Positions 13,331-25,939 of a stretch of 64,000 bases of DNA are shown here, one piece after another. Numbering within the stretch: the first letter of the stretch is position 1; each line of letters starts with the position of its first letter. The notes below the pieces were generated by a model. That model was not told the DNA's origin and did no database searches. It saw nothing but the letters and a program-made list of their open reading frames with translations. The stretch comes from Ganoderma boninense. Lineage: Eukaryota; Basidiomycota; Agaricomycetes; Polyporales; Polyporaceae. The stretch is taken from the NCBI GenBank assembly GCA_002900995.3, contig CM035304.1, positions 6,030,134 to 6,094,133 of the forward strand. Direction: 5' to 3'. The position numbers were made by a program, and so were the translations under genes.

Positions 13331-15991
13331 ATGCGCGTGATCGACACCGAAACTGGCCAGTTCGCCACAATAAACCCAGACGCTACTACTACCAACTGGC
13401 TTGGGAAGCGGATACCAAAACCGCCAGTATATGCTATCCTCTCGCACACCTGGGATGGAGACGATGAGCAGACATACGAGCAGCTGAAGAAAATCCAGCA
13501 GCGCTATCAGTCCGGGTCTCGGACTCTGCAAAATCAACCCAACATCGCCGAGGTCCAGCCACACATTACACCAACACAACCGAGACAGAACCCCCCTACT
13601 CTAGCCCAGGCACAAATCTCAAGGGTCAATCACGCATTGATCAAAAGCCCTCCTATAGCACATGCATCTGTCCCCGAGCAGTGTGACTTCACGAGTCCTC
13701 TATCCAGTGGTCCTACCATCCCCAAGGGCGGTGCTCTTACAGTGGCACATGGCACTGGGAGCCTATATCCCGTGTCTCCCCATTTTGAGAATCCCCCTTC
13801 TGAGGATCCACCGGCGATTACGCCACCTCTTCCACGAGCTACGCGCGCCAACTCACGCTTCACTCGAGGGATAGCCCGAGTAAAGATGTGGATCCAGCGT
13901 CGCACAGCCTGGCATACCCCTCATTCTCAAGGCAGCTCTCCCTCAGCGAATCCATCTACTCCGACAGTTCATGGACATCAACCGCCTCCAGACCGTGACC
14001 GAGGCGCACAATCCCCTGGACCACCCACTTCTCACCCTGTCAACAACTCCAAGGTCCACACATTTGCACCTGAACCTCGCCCCTCTGGGCTGGTCCGCTA
14101 TCCATCAGCGACTGCATACCCTCTAGCAGCTCTTGGGCGTTTTACCAAGCCTGAGGTGGAAGCCTTGTCGTGCGTTATCGCTAAGAAGTATGGACTCACA
14201 AGCTCTGCCTCTGTTGTCTCTGTAAGTAATCCTCCTATGTCATTCCACAAACATAAATCTGAGCTTCCGCCTCAGTCTATCTGGAATGACCCCGAGCTGT
14301 CTCCCAAGATCCGGGAAGCATGCCGCGTCGCACGAGAGAATGGATACAGCTACATCTGGATCGACTCGTGCTGCATCGACAAATCCAGCAGCTCCGAGCT
14401 GTCGGAAGCCATCAACTCCATGTACAAGTGGTACCGCCTCGCAGCAGTGTGTTACGCGTATCTTTCCAACGTACCGCCAGGGGAGGACAGTCAGGCAGAG
14501 GGCTCCGCCTTTCGCAAGAGCCAGTGGTTTCGCCGTGGATGGACCCTCCAGGAGCTCATTGCCCCAGCTGTCGTGGAGTTCCTTTCAAAGGACTGGGCCC
14601 CCATTGGCTCGAAGGATGGTCTTGTTGACCTTGTTGAAAGTATTACCAAGATAGATAGGATGGCCCTGTTGCGCCTGGAGCCACTAGGTGCATTCAGTGT
14701 TGCTCAACGGCTCTCATGGGCGGCAGAGCGCCAGACAACGAGGGTGGAAGACCAGGCATACTCGCTGCTAGGTCTCTTTGACATCAACATGTCGACCCTT
14801 TATGGCGAGGGCGACCGCGCGTTCCGACGGCTGCAGGAGCAGATCATCCAACGCGTCCCTGACCAAACCATTTTCGCATGGAGGAGGATTTGGCTGCCTC
14901 CTCAGAATCTTGACCAAGAAGACTCCCCAACATCCATCCATGTTTCATGTGAAAGAAATCCAGAAGAATATCGCGATTTCTTTGCCATAAAGCCATCTCT
15001 TTTCACAAACGGTAGCAGCATTGGTGCTCTTCGACATCGCACCACCCAGTTTCCCTTGTCTCACTCTCTTGACATAGAGTACACATCCACTCCATACGGC
15101 ATTCGCACTCAGCTACCCATGATCCCTCTCACCCAAGGCCTTCTTCAGTGCGCAATTCCAGGATACGAGGACATCCAACTTGAACTTGACTCTAAAGATG
15201 GGTGTCAGTGGTACCTAGCCATCCTACAGTGCGAACATGTGGAACGGCCGGGGCACCTGCTAGGACGGGTATGCTATATAACTCTATCAGAGTCCAATGG
15301 CAAGGCCTTTGCATATCCTGGATACCTCCAAGGTTTCAACTACCCTGATCTCTTCCCCTTGTCTCCTAAAACTATCCAGCACTTTCACCAGCAAACCAAA
15401 CCAATGACAATCTACATTCCCCATCCCAACAGCGCCACTCTGCTAACTCCCTCACACCTTCAACGGCAGCCATACACCACAATCAAGTTGCTGCTGTTGA
15501 GGGAGACTTGCGACGCCCTGCGCTCCCAAGGATACTTGGCTAACCTTTGCAATCCAGATCTGGACCACCCAACCACGCACTGGCTCACACTTTTCAACAA
15601 TGAACACATCATCACTGTTGAATTCCAGCGTACGCTTGGGTATAATAGCCGGTGGTTTGTTATGGAGATCACGGTCAAGGTGCTCAGGTCTCAGTTCCAA
15701 CTCGACTCTGCCCTGGGCTCTGATCAGGAAGACCATCATATCCTGTTTTGGTGGGACAGTATTCCCTGGAAAACAAACGTTGGCTATGACAGAGTCAGGT
15801 TGGGTGTGGCAGGGGCTAAAACACTCACTGTGGACCTCGGGCTAGACTTCACGGGCGGTGGACATTATACTTTGCACGTCGATGTTCTCAGCGAGGAGTT
15901 TCCTGCATCATCAGTTGTGAAAGTGGGAGAGCAAGAGGCATCAGGGAAAGGATGGGGAGATCGAGGTGACTACCAAAGACTTACTGTTTGA
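13331..15991 (+). CDS. HET-domain protein HET2, with a proline-rich insert
   Basis: A single open frame of 886 residues starts at ATG 13331 (MRVIDTETGQF). HET motifs: VYAILSHTWD at about residue 37, then YIWIDSCCIDK and SELSEAINSMYKWY from about residue 340, AYSLLGLFDINMSTLYGEG and the same C-terminal region as HET3. Between about residues 75 and 258 it carries about 180 extra residues rich in Pro, Ser and Thr. These sit where HET1 and HET3 have a short intron. Either HET2 gained coding sequence there or a transcript removes part of it. A stretch at 14222-14275 also has perfect intron signals (GTAAGT, CTCAG) but is 54 nt and in frame. The role is presumed to be incompatibility or cell-death signalling, as for the family. 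This is the longest and most intact HET frame in the window. Confidence 0.85.
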   Translation: MRVIDTETGQFATINPDATTTNWLGKRIPKPPVYAILSHTWDGDDEQTYEQLKKIQQRYQSGSRTLQNQPNIAEVQPHITPTQPRQNPPTLAQAQISRVNHALIKSPPIAHASVPEQCDFTSPLSSGPTIPKGGALTVAHGTGSLYPVSPHFENPPSEDPPAITPPLPRATRANSRFTRGIARVKMWIQRRTAWHTPHSQGSSPSANPSTPTVHGHQPPPDRDRGAQSPGPPTSHPVNNSKVHTFAPEPRPSGLVRYPSATAYPLAALGRFTKPEVEALSCVIAKKYGLTSSASVVSVSNPPMSFHKHKSELPPQSIWNDPELSPKIREACRVARENGYSYIWIDSCCIDKSSSSELSEAINSMYKWYRLAAVCYAYLSNVPPGEDSQAEGSAFRKSQWFRRGWTLQELIAPAVVEFLSKDWAPIGSKDGLVDLVESITKIDRMALLRLEPLGAFSVAQRLSWAAERQTTRVEDQAYSLLGLFDINMSTLYGEGDRAFRRLQEQIIQRVPDQTIFAWRRIWLPPQNLDQEDSPTSIHVSCERNPEEYRDFFAIKPSLFTNGSSIGALRHRTTQFPLSHSLDIEYTSTPYGIRTQLPMIPLTQGLLQCAIPGYEDIQLELDSKDGCQWYLAILQCEHVERPGHLLGRVCYITLSESNGKAFAYPGYLQGFNYPDLFPLSPKTIQHFHQQTKPMTIYIPHPNSATLLTPSHLQRQPYTTIKLLLLRETCDALRSQGYLANLCNPDLDHPTTHWLTLFNNEHIITVEFQRTLGYNSRWFVMEITVKVLRSQFQLDSALGSDQEDHHILFWWDSIPWKTNVGYDRVRLGVAGAKTLTVDLGLDFTGGGHYTLHVDVLSEEFPASSVVKVGEQEASGKGWGDRGDYQRLTV

Positions 15992-17110
15992 TCAGTGTTG
16001 TATCGAGGAGGTTAGGGCGTAATGGGGACAATTTTGCGTGTCTTTACTCAAGTGTTGTGTAGTCCAGAGTCCTTGCGATGTCCTTTTTCAATAGACATGC
16101 TTCGCACATTTCTGGCCACTGTTCAATGTTCCAAACGATTTATATTGTCTGTTAGCTGGTACATACTACACAACTAGGGCAAGGTATATGATATGTTCAG
16201 TCGGCATCGTGCGCGATGTCCGAATCTGCCCCGGACAGGTTTGCCGTAAACGCGTGCAGGTCCGGTACAGACAGGTGCTATCAGATTGCTGGACAAGCTG
16301 TAGAATGCAGGACGACGGGTGCATTGACCCAAACGAAGAATAACGGTGTTAGTCTGCGTGGCCCACCGATAGAGATCACCGTCTTCATCCTGGATGGTGG
16401 AGTACCACAGGGGGTCGATGTCCGAAGTCCGGGCACCCGCCGCGATGTCTAGCGTGTGCCGGGTTCGGGCTGCTATTTCCGCTCGTCCGTCCTAGCTGAC
16501 ATTCTATTCTTTCAATAACCCGACACGCTCCGGATAACGAGGCACGAATTCAGGTCAACAGGAGGTGGCGTGATATCCGGGGACATGGCTGTGATGACCG
16601 TCTGCTTTCAAGAACCCTCTGGGTCAGCGTGCATCTGAGAATCATCATTCCAACCCCCCTTTCCTTCGGTCACTTACTTTTCTTCATGACCCGGACGTCA
16701 CAGTGCCTACCCATGCCGCAAATGATAGTGTCCGTGGTAGAAGCATGGGGGCACCAACGTTGCGAGCAGCATTTGCGCGACCTTCCGCTCCATCGCGAAC
16801 CTGGCCACTTGCCGCTCTCCTGCATCACGTTGAATATGCCCGCAGTTTCTTCGAGCTTCTGACAGTGCATCCAGTTTGCCGGCAGACAGAGACAGGAATT
16901 GCGGGGGGGAATCGTTCGTAGATTGTCATCAATAGACGGGCGGGGCGGCGAAATGTATTGCGGTACGTATCTGGAAGCATTTCATGCACCAGTATGCTCG
17001 ACTGTTGCTGGCTGAGAGAGGTGGTGGGGTATACTACTAATCATGATGATCGTGATCGCCCTTGTTCAACGCTATATGGAATGGGTAGAGCGAGGGTTTT
17101 CGGTACTCAC
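15992..17110. other. Downstream of HET2, no gene called
   Basis: Only short frames are present (under 80 codons). No domain, repeat or RNA gene is seen. Confidence 0.45.
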
Positions 17111-17232
17111 CACCTAGACTAGTAGCGGCGCGTTTCCCGCACACCAGGAGATCGCATCATCATCCGACAGCTGTGTTCTCAAAGACGTAGGTACTCGAAT
17201 CGGGCTACATCTGTCGGACCTAGTATGAAGCC

Positions 17233-17481
17233 CTAGACGCTGATGTTTGAGGCCATGAGGAGTCCGCTGTCGTCGAGTCCCTCTTCGGCTAAGCCTGAGA
17301 AGACGGTCTGAGGCAAGGAGTCGAGCCACGGGTCCCAGTCCATTTTGATGGACGAGGCCAGGAGACTGTAGACGGGAATTGTATTGAGAGAAGCCCGTAG
17401 GAGAGCAGGAGCCAGGACTTCGGATGGCACGGGAAGAGTAAACGCGTGCGAGGTGAAGCATCCAGACGCGCGCTTGCGCAT
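17233..17481 (-). other. Isolated C-terminus-like open frame
   Basis: The frame ends in MASNISV followed by TAG. It contains LNTIPVYSLLASSIK and DWDPWLDSLPQTVF, which has a protein-like acidic and hydrophobic pattern unlike the low-complexity shadow frames nearby. A possible acceptor (CCGAAG) lies upstream at about 17420. It is not present in the other X copies. No family is recognised, and it could be the last exon of a lost gene. Confidence 0.25.
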
Positions 17482-18760
17482 TCACCAGCGGCACCAGCTG
17501 AGCTCTCCATCTCCTCTCCCTACCAACTCTCGACGTGCCACCCCTCCGTCGCATCCATACATAGCCCTTCTCTACAAACCGAATCAAACCTGAACGCACT
17601 GGCTCGAGCTCTGAATCACACTTGTAGGTCCACTTTCCTATGTCGCCGAGTCGCTTGTCTGACCGGGCCGAAGTTGCGCAGGGCCCCCATCGCTCGTCAT
17701 CCGTCCCCATCGCCAATACCCATGACTTGAGCCATGGTCCTCCACCTCCCCCGTACCACGTCTGAATCCCGATCATCACAGTTTCTCTCCTGATAGCCAC
17801 TACAACCGCGCCGCAACAAGCCCGATCGTCACCATTCCGATCCTCAACACGATGCCTACCGCACACATGGGAAGGTCTGTACATACACGATCATCATCCT
17901 CGCATACAGCCCATCATATGCTCAAAATCCTCCTCATTTGCAACGCAGCACAACCGTCGAGGATGCGTATGCGGCGTCCAGCACCCCAACTCCTGAGGCC
18001 TGAGCGCTGAGCAGCAGCTCTACATGCCCTCCACTCGACAGCCCCGTCTTGAAGGCCTTTTGAGTCGACGCGCAATCCATCCGTGACCATCGAGGGCGGT
18101 TGGGATGGTGCTCCTCGATCATATTTCATAGCAAGGCCGACGTACGTCCCGTCGTACACCCGCTCCATGTATCGTGGCAGAGTCTAATTGCCGCACTATC
18201 TCCTCAGAATACACCAACGCGACCGAGTGCGATCGCGTCACGAGGCGATGCGCCAGGCCCGCGATCGTTAATTCATTGGTTGAGGTCGACCGTGCCCCCG
18301 ATAAACACACACCATTCATCTCAGACGCAGCGCTCACGTTGTTGTCGTGTTTCCGCGGTCACTTCCCGACCAGAGAAGGTATGCATCGGCATCGAGTCGA
18401 CTTCAACTCACAATGTCCGTTCGCTGACTCTGCGCAGGTTGACTGAACCCCGGATCCTAACCAATGCGCGCGCCGACCTGTGACCTCGCGATGAGCATTG
18501 CCAAGTCCTCCATGCATGCCCCGTCCATAGCCATGCAAGGCGCCTCGGTGGTACGCGGCTAACTTATGCGGTCCAGACGGGGTCCGCCCCCTCAGCATAC
18601 CTGCCCGAGCCGTCCAACTTGCACGCATAAAGATTCAGCGGGAGCTGACGCTCGCCTTGAGGATTCTCTTAAACCCAGTACGAGCACTCTACTGTTCGTC
18701 AGCAATTTGACGAAAGCTTACTGCGAAAAAAGAACAAAGGACGCACGTACCCGCAACGAC
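17460..18760 (+). pseudogene. Segment X, copy 2
   Basis: It is homologous to 3480-4975 and inverted 25940-27215. It keeps the short peptide SLVEVDRAPDKHTPF with one residue deleted. A deletion of roughly 150 nt relative to copy 1 lies in its second half, so this is the most reduced copy. The gene family is unknown. Confidence 0.4.
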
Positions 18761-18784
18761 GACTAGTAGTCGCAACCAGGGCCA

Positions 18785-20330
18785 CCCATGGTTTCACGCG
18801 AGGTCTTTGGTCCGGCGGAACAACATCGTGCGTCTGGAGATCGAGGAGCCGGAACTTCGTTTGGGGCGATGCCGTCGCTCCCGACATCCACGGATCCGGA
18901 GAGGCTGATCAGGCTGCCGTCCGATCGAGCCGGACGTCTGCCTGCACGACATTCATGCAATCCAGCTTCTGCATGGTTCTCCCAGGGACGCAGCACTGAC
19001 GAGAAACCAATGCACCGGAAGTCAAGCACTCATTGATACCAGTCGCGCGCGCCCTCCATCTCACCACCATGAACGAGAGTCTCTGCCCGTGCCGCTGTCC
19101 ATCCACTCGGAAACCGCCCCCCGCGTCGCGATGGTGCTCTTGTTCTTCAGTCTTCGTGGACCGACGCCAGCCGTCGGTCTGTAGTCAGGGGCGAACAGGC
19201 GGACGACGAAGCCCGACGTTGTCGATCCTCGAGGACGTGGTAGAGATAATGCAGGATGGGAGGAGAACGTCGAAGTTCGGGCAGGAAGGAACGGCGGGCC
19301 CCGAGTCCAACCGTTTCGAGGCATCTCTGTGATAGGCTCCAGGGAGGACGGTCTAGACGTGGCAGCAACGCAGCACCGGTGTCGAGTGGGAAGCCCGGGG
19401 AGTCGAGGCATCAAAGTGCCAGCGGAGCCTCAGTGCCCGTCAATGCTAGAGCCGACAGAAGGGCGGGCAGGAGACGCAGCGTTAGGGGGCGAGGTCATGC
19501 CAGTTGATTTATCGCGCACCAGTTGCGAGATCGAGACGGCGGAAACATGGAGGGAGATGGCCCACCTACCGCGATCCTGCAGCAATAAGGGCAAGAGTGG
19601 CAAGGGGTCATTTCTTGGGGTTGATAGTTGAGGACCATGGCCTCGATGCGGGAATGAACCGCGTCAGGAGTCGCGGCGCCGTTCTGGAGGCGCAGCGGTT
19701 TGTACTGCGGGTTGCGGGTGAACGGGCCGATGGCCTTCTTGGCGGGGGAGTAGGCCTGCGGGGACGATCATCCAGTCGCGGGCACGGGGGATGGCATTCA
19801 ACGCCCGTGCACCAGACCACGACCACCGCGCCCGCAAGAGCGGAGAACGCGATTTACCATCCGAAACAGCAGTCAAGAGCGAGGGAGAAACGGTGAGCTG
19901 CGACGCAGAACAGAGCAGAGCAGGAGCAGAACTCGGGACGCGACATGACGTGGCGCCAACCCGCGCCTTGACACGTGTTCTTTGGCGCTTAACCACCAAG
20001 TGTCCGCAGCAATGCTCGAGTTGACTCCGAGTCGGTGTACCACCCATTCTCCCCTTCTCCCCGTGTCCTTCGCGCAGTCCCAGCTCACGGGCATTCTATG
20101 TACCACTGTCGACCAGAAGTATCGCCTGGAGCTCCTGGAACCCGTCCCGAAACACGGACTGGGACCTGCATTAAATGTGTCGCGCCCGCCGCGCGAGACG
20201 TGCTTCAAGTTTTCGGGCCTGGACAAACAGAAGGTCCGAACCTGCGACGGAGCCCTCGTGCCTCTAGCTTCGGCGTCATCGTACTTACCAAGGCTTGTTC
20301 CGATTGAGCTGAGATCGCACAGATCGAGCT
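18785..20330. pseudogene. Segment Y, copy 2
   Basis: It is homologous to 4985-6480 and inverted 24430-25900. The long plus-strand frame of the other copies is interrupted. The opposite strand keeps a frame with IEAMVLNYQPQEMTPC, which differs from the other copies by indels. The function is unknown. Confidence 0.35.
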
Positions 20331-20338
20331 GTTGAGCA

Positions 20339-20710
20339 GTGTGCGGAATGGTGAGCGCAGGTTTTCTGAAGCTTTCCTTCACTCTCTCACCGTCGATTCC
20401 AACTTGCACACTCGCACTCATAGTTGGTGTACTCCTGCAACATCTAGCAGGCCAGGCGTCTTCTATCGATGTCGGCTCACTCGAAAAATCCTCCTACCAG
20501 GGACCTACTCTGATGTCTTACCAACCATGCCTCCGGTCCGCCACCCCTCCCGCCCTCGATCCCCGCCGACACATCCTTCACAGAGGAAGTCGCAGACGTC
20601 GGGCTCCGGAGTGGCTACGATTTCGACGTTTCTGGACACCGTCATGCGCAAGCGGCAAGCGTATCGCCGCGCGAGCAGGAGCACGAGATGTCATGGGGCA
20701 AGGTGCGTAG
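20339..20710 (+). pseudogene. Segment Z, copy 2: open version of the secreted-looking start
   Basis: ATG at 20348 opens MVSAGFLKLSFTLSPSIPT, a hydrophobic run (LALIVGVLLQHLAG) and QASSIDV. Copies 1 and 3 have TAA where this copy reads TCA. The frame runs on to a stop near 20710 but diverges from the other copies after IDV. It could be the start of a secreted protein whose later exons I cannot trace. Confidence 0.35.
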
Positions 20711-22440
20711 CATCGAACCCGCGTCGTCCTGCTGTGTTTTAGCTGACTGTATGCTATATTCCTCCACGCTGCTGCTTGTTAAAAGTAAACCTTGCTTCTG
20801 CCGCCAGAACAAGCCAGACTTGGAGGCGACCCTAGGCCTCTACACCACTTTCGTCGACAGCATAGGTCTAACGGACCCACGAAAGTCTTTTTCCGTGCAT
20901 GTGCCTGCGCAGCAGACGGAGAAGTGGACGTCAGAATTGCCGCCCCAGTCATTCTTGCCTCCACCCCGACCACCGTGCGCAGGTTGCTTCGTAATGGACG
21001 TTCACAACGACAGCACGAATACCACTATCAACGATGCCATGGATGGCGCCTGAGTCTGGGCGCGTTCTTTGTCCTGCGGAGGTGGCAGTCTCTGCGCGCA
21101 CGACCGCGCGTTGTGGACTTGGTTCGCCTTCCAGAGGCGCATGTCGAAGTTGGACGTCTCATTGGTGAGTAGGATTATCGTAAAATATCATCAACGTGGA
21201 ATACAGTCATTCAACAGCCTTTTTCAAGAGGGGCGCCACAATAGCGGAAGTGGGCCCTCGTTCAGATTCTGGCGCGTTGAGGGACGCAAAAAGGCGGGGG
21301 AGCAATCCGAGTGGGACTAGTACGTTCCGTGGCACTCCTAGCATCTGCCCATTTTGCTGACATTCTCTCCTCTATGGTTGTGGACTCGCCATGTCAATTC
21401 CATGGCTGATCCCTGTCTCCAGGTTCTAACGTGAAGGTCAGGTTCGGAACAGACATGGTGCTCTGGATATAGGAGAGTATGAGCGTACGTCCACCTACAA
21501 GCCGTCGATGTCCCCCCTATTCCAACTCTGTATCAATGTGATCGCGACTCTGCACGTGCGATCACCATAGTCCCTCGACATGACACGCTTGCTCTTTCGG
21601 CATCGAACATTAATGCTGCAGCATGCAACGTGCACTACCAGAACACGTTCCGTCTGCTGTTCATGACCTGTCGTTGCTGTCAACACCTCACCCACACTGA
21701 GACGGACCCATCGCACGTACACACTCCTCCGCATTATCGGGAATACCTAGCTGACTGGACGAATAGGATCCATCGTGGACATGATGCCATCTCCCTGGCT
21801 TCGCTCCCTGCAGGACAAGATGCAAGTGTCCCTCGCTGAAGTAGCTATAGTGAGTGTGCAACGACCCTTCATTCTCGGCACCGTATCTCAATCTCTTTGC
21901 ACCAGGTCGAATCTATCACAGACAGGAAACGTTGCTCACTGTTTGCAAGCAATCCGCTGTCCACGCCTCGTCGCCGTGCTATCTGGACAAGCTTCAACTA
22001 ACATTATGGACACCAACCTTCCCCGAAGCCAGCAACAAGACCGCTGGTCTCATCGACTGTCGGTTCTCCTCAAAGGCACGCCGTATTCGCACTTCGATGC
22101 CGTATGTGTCATCATCGCCGACTTCGCCAGCCCTGCCGCTCGCACTTGCTGCGTGTATCTCGTATCTCTGGCCATGCAAGCTGTTCGGCTTCGAGTTCGG
22201 AGTTTCCTCCACGAGCTCTATCCTCCGCTCCCGGCCTCGTCGCCCATACTTCCGTTCTCAAGTTCCGGCGGTCCTGATGCACCGTTTTCTGGTATATGCA
22301 CATTCGCGCTGTACCCTCGTCGCCCCAATCACGCAGATCCCCTCCAAATACGAGATGGCTCCACAGACAGCGCATCGGTGCATGCGCGGGATGCCCGCCG
22401 TGTTTCGCGTTTAAACTAGGCCATCAGCTGGAACAACAGG
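20711..22440. other. Region without a secure gene
   Basis: Two frames on the plus strand overlap in different phases (about 21781-22419 and 21854-22414). Both are free of stops for about 600 nt and neither is recognisable. One of them may be an exon of the gene represented by segment W just downstream, but I see no supporting motif. Confidence 0.35.
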
Positions 22441-22499
22441 CGCGCGATGTTGTCTGCTAACGCACGCTCGTTCTCCACTGAAACCTCGTCTCCTGAATC

Positions 22500-22780
22500 G
22501 CCACCAAGATGCGCCCATCGTGCTCACGGACATCCTCGCCTTCGCGCACGTCGACCACCCGGGTCGCAGCTGTATGCGTTGTTCGGTGGACGGACGTGGA
22601 TTTCTCACCTCGTGGGAGGGCCAATTGCGGAGCGGAGTGCGCGGTGAACAAGGTGGTTGGTTGGGTTGAACACAGGCGAGTGGGACGGCAGCTACGGTCC
22701 TGGGGGCATGCACGAGTGTGAGCCGGTGTCCGACAGCGAGAATGTCGACCTATGTTGCGGAGTGTCGAAGGTCGACTAGA
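22500..22780 (+). pseudogene. Segment W, copy 2
   Basis: It contains TDILAFAHVDHPG, then in a second frame QLYALFGGRTWISHL. Later it has splice-like CACAG and CCGACAG sites that align with W copy 1. The family is unknown; see 8100-8440. Confidence 0.35.
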
Positions 22781-22861
22781 TGCGTCAGAGTGCATGTGTA
22801 GCGCCGCAACAATGGAGTGTATGATTCGAACTTGCTGACATTGTCATTGATGATATTCTAC

Positions 22862-24010
22862 GGGACGTGTGTGACGAACTCCTTCGTAAAGTACAGCATG
22901 TTGGCGATGGAGAGACGGGTCCACTCGCCCAGCCTGGTCCGCGCCAAGGTGAATACGGGAATGGTGAATTGGTCGTCTCCTCTGTCAGCCCATCGAATTC
23001 CCGGGCAGCTGCACACGGCGCTCTGCGACCCTCCGTGATCCAAGCCTCGGTTTTGTGCAACTCTCTCCCGCCTACGTCTATGTTGCAAAACAACGTCCGC
23101 TCAGCTTCGTGCTCCATGTCTCGGTCCCACAGATCGTGATTGAGCAACCCGTGGTTGCATGCGTCCGTGTTCACACACCCGAACGCCTCGAACTCCAGGC
23201 TGCAATCGAAGGTCTGCACGAACCGCGCGAATGCGGCCGTCAGGGCGAGTCCAGGCGGCTTCCCGTCGAGGCACCTTGCAGGCGCCCACAGAGTTTTATC
23301 CCGCGCAAGATGGTGAACGTAAAATGTCCCTTAAAGCCGTCAAAGGCACTGTATGCGTGCGGATTCCGTTAGAGGTCGTATGACAGAGCAGAAGCAAATG
23401 CAACTCAGACTAACATGAGTTCGAAGAAGAGGCCGTAGGTGTTATCTTCAGGTCCAGCTTGTTCGACTGGACGAGGCTGTGTTGCACTGTACACATGCGA
23501 AGCGAAGTCATCAAACCATGTTGCGAGAGCAAACGCACAACGCCACGCACCTTGCCCGACGACGTCGATTCTCTGGAATATGGACAGAACTGGGTTGTTA
23601 AGGACGGAGATTGATACTCTGACCTGCTGTAACGTAGCATGGTCGGGTCAGTGTATCATTACGAAGTCACACCGAGGGCATTGTATGCGCCAACGACATA
23701 CCGCATAGTCCCATCTATGCCACGTTGTGCAACGCAGCGAGGTCCTCGACCCGCAAGCTCTGGCCTGCAGTCCATAGGCCATCCTCCTGTCTCTGAATCG
23801 AGAAGCACGAAACTGCCGATGCTGCGAGGCAACCTCCGACGCGACGCCTGCCATCTGCGTACGACTGCTGGCCAGATAAAACAAGGCTCGGATATGCATG
23901 CCACTGCTCGAGAGCTGGCATCGAAGGAACAGCACGAACCGAATCCGAACGCGATTATCGCCCTGACGCCAGGACGGTATACCCCAGTGTCCGAGCCGGG
24001 ATTGCTACTG
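22862..24010 (-). pseudogene. Degenerate CE16 acetylesterase, copy 3
   Basis: On the minus strand, GVYRPGVRAIIAFG aligns with the end of CE16 exon 1. QSYADGRRRVGG aligns with exon 2, where block I Asp has become Gln but the Ser remains. VEDLAALHNVA ends in a stop. SNKLDLKITPT aligns with exon 4 and FDCSLEFEAFG with exon 6. Stops and indels are shared in part with copy 1, so the decay began before or soon after the arms were duplicated. Confidence 0.7.
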
Positions 24011-24049
24011 GAAGAGCGAAGACGACAAGCGGGCTGCTCGCGCCGGAAA

Positions 24050-24368
24050 TTGGGGAGATCGTCCGAGGAAAGAATGGCAGTGCGACATTCGCGTACACGA
24101 AGGTCTACAACCAGCAAGTGTTGTCGTACACGCATCGATCTCAGATTTTTTGCGAGCTCCGCAGACGCGAGACTTCAGCGTAGCAGGGACGGCGGAGCCG
24201 ATGGTTGGTGGATTTATCAAGTTCTGGAAGGAGCGGATGTCGATCGGAGAGGCCTGGCCTGCCAGATTTCGGATGAATACACCAACTATGAGTGCGAGTG
24301 TGAAAGTCGGAATCGATGGTTAGAGGGTGAAGGAACGTTTCAGAGTACCTGCACTCACCAATCCGCAC
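24050..24368 (-). pseudogene. Segment Z, copy 3
   Basis: It has the same frame as copy 1, including the internal TAA. It contains LAGQASPIDIRSF, INPPTIGSAVPATLKSRV and TTTLAGC. It lies about 50 nt before the CE16 remnant. Confidence 0.35.
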
Positions 24369-24429
24369 AGTGGCTCATCGTGCCGTCGCTCAACAGCTTG
24401 ATCTGTGTGATCTCCGCTCAATAAGAACC

Positions 24430-25900
24430 TCCATAAAAGCCTTGATAAGTGCGGTGATGCCGATGCTTGAGGGATCCGCCTATGGGCCTCTGTCCGTCTA
24501 GGTCTAACAGGCAGGTCTCCCCCCGGCGCGGCGGCACTGGCAGGGCACGACGCACATGCAGGTCCTGGTGCGTGTTTCGGCATGGAGAGCCGGAAGTCTT
24601 GATGGAAATTCGTGTCTATATTGGTACGTAGGAGGCTAGTAGCTATAACTGGGCGAAGGACAGTGGGTGAAGCTTCGAAGGGGAGAAGGGGGTGTACGCC
24701 GTGAATCGCTCTGCACTGCGGAAACTTGGAGGGTAAGCGCCAATAGCACGTGGCAGAATGCCGGTTGGCGCCACGTCATGTCGCGTCCCGAGTTTTGCTC
24801 CTGTTCCGCTTCGCAACTCGCCGTCTCTCCGTCGCTGTTGACTGCTGGTTTGTAATTGGTAAGTCCTGTTCTTTGTTCCTACGGGCGCCGTGGTCATGAT
24901 CTGGTGCACGGGCGTCGAATGCCATCCACCTGACCCCGCGACTGGATGACCCCGCGACTCCTGGCGTTGTTCGTTCCCGCGTCGAGCCAATGGTTCTCAA
25001 CTGCCAACACCGAGAATGATCCCTTGCCCTCGTTGCTGCAGGGTCGCCGGGCGGCCGTAGGTGAGCTCCCTCCCTTCAGGTTCCGTTGGCTCGGTCTCGC
25101 AACTGGTGCGCGATAAACCAGCTGGCATGACACCAACCCCTGACGCTGCGTCTCCTGCATTGAGGCTGCGCTGACACCCAGACGCCTCGGATCTATCTCT
25201 GGACTGCCCACTGGACATCGGCGTTGCGCTGCTGGAGCATACCGCTGAGATTCCTGTACCTCGAAGCGGTTGTACTCCGGACCGCGGCTCCTTCTCTGCG
25301 TTATCCCCCCTTCTGCACCGTCTCTGCTGGGTGCTTGGGCCTCGACCGTGGCCAACCTCGCTCTTCGCACATCGCCGCTCATTGCAGACCGCACGACCGG
25401 CGTCGGCTCTTGGAGACTGGAGGCCAAGGACATCGACGCGACGCGCGGACGGTTCTTGTAGTGTATGGTGAGCGGGGTGGTCAGGTATGTGGTCGATCGT
25501 GGCGGGAAGAGGACGTGGATGAAGCACGGGGAGAGGTGGAGGTGAGGACGGGAGGCGATCACCGGTGTCAGTGAGTGCTTGTCCTCTATCGCGTTTCTTC
25601 TCCGTCAGTACGCTGGATCCCTGGGAGAACTATGCAGAGGCCGGATTGCATGTGTGTGGTGCAGGCAACAGTCCGGCTCGGTCAGCTTCCAGCCTGAGCA
25701 TCCTCTCCAGGCTCGTGGATGTCCAAACGGCGACCTCACATCGAAGATTCCGGCTCATCGGTGTTCATCAGGCTCGTCGCCCAGTTCGTCCGGATCCACG
25801 ACGTTGTCCAGGTGAGATCAAAAGCCTCGCATGGACCATGGACGGCCCTAGTCCAGACTACGATGTTGTCATTGCGGATAAGTGCGTCCTTTCCCCCCCT
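24430..25900. pseudogene. Segment Y, copy 3 (inverted)
   Basis: A 222-codon minus-strand frame (24894-25562) aligns with 4992-5663. Shared words include LFPPRSTTYLTTPL and RRARLAT. On the plus strand other short peptides are also shared with copies 1 and 2. The coding strand and identity are unresolved. Confidence 0.35.
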
Positions 25901-25939
25901 TCCCCCTGTAAGCTTTCGTCCAATCGCTGACGAACGGGA

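Larger units (their letters stand above)
13050..21100 (+). repeat. Middle copy of the HET-associated duplicated segments
   Basis: HET2 with its upstream leader is followed by X (17460-18760), Y (18785-20330) and Z (20339-20710), all on the plus strand. Here X, Y and Z lie downstream of the HET gene, whereas in the two outer arms they lie upstream. No CE16 remnant could be recognised after Z. Confidence 0.55.
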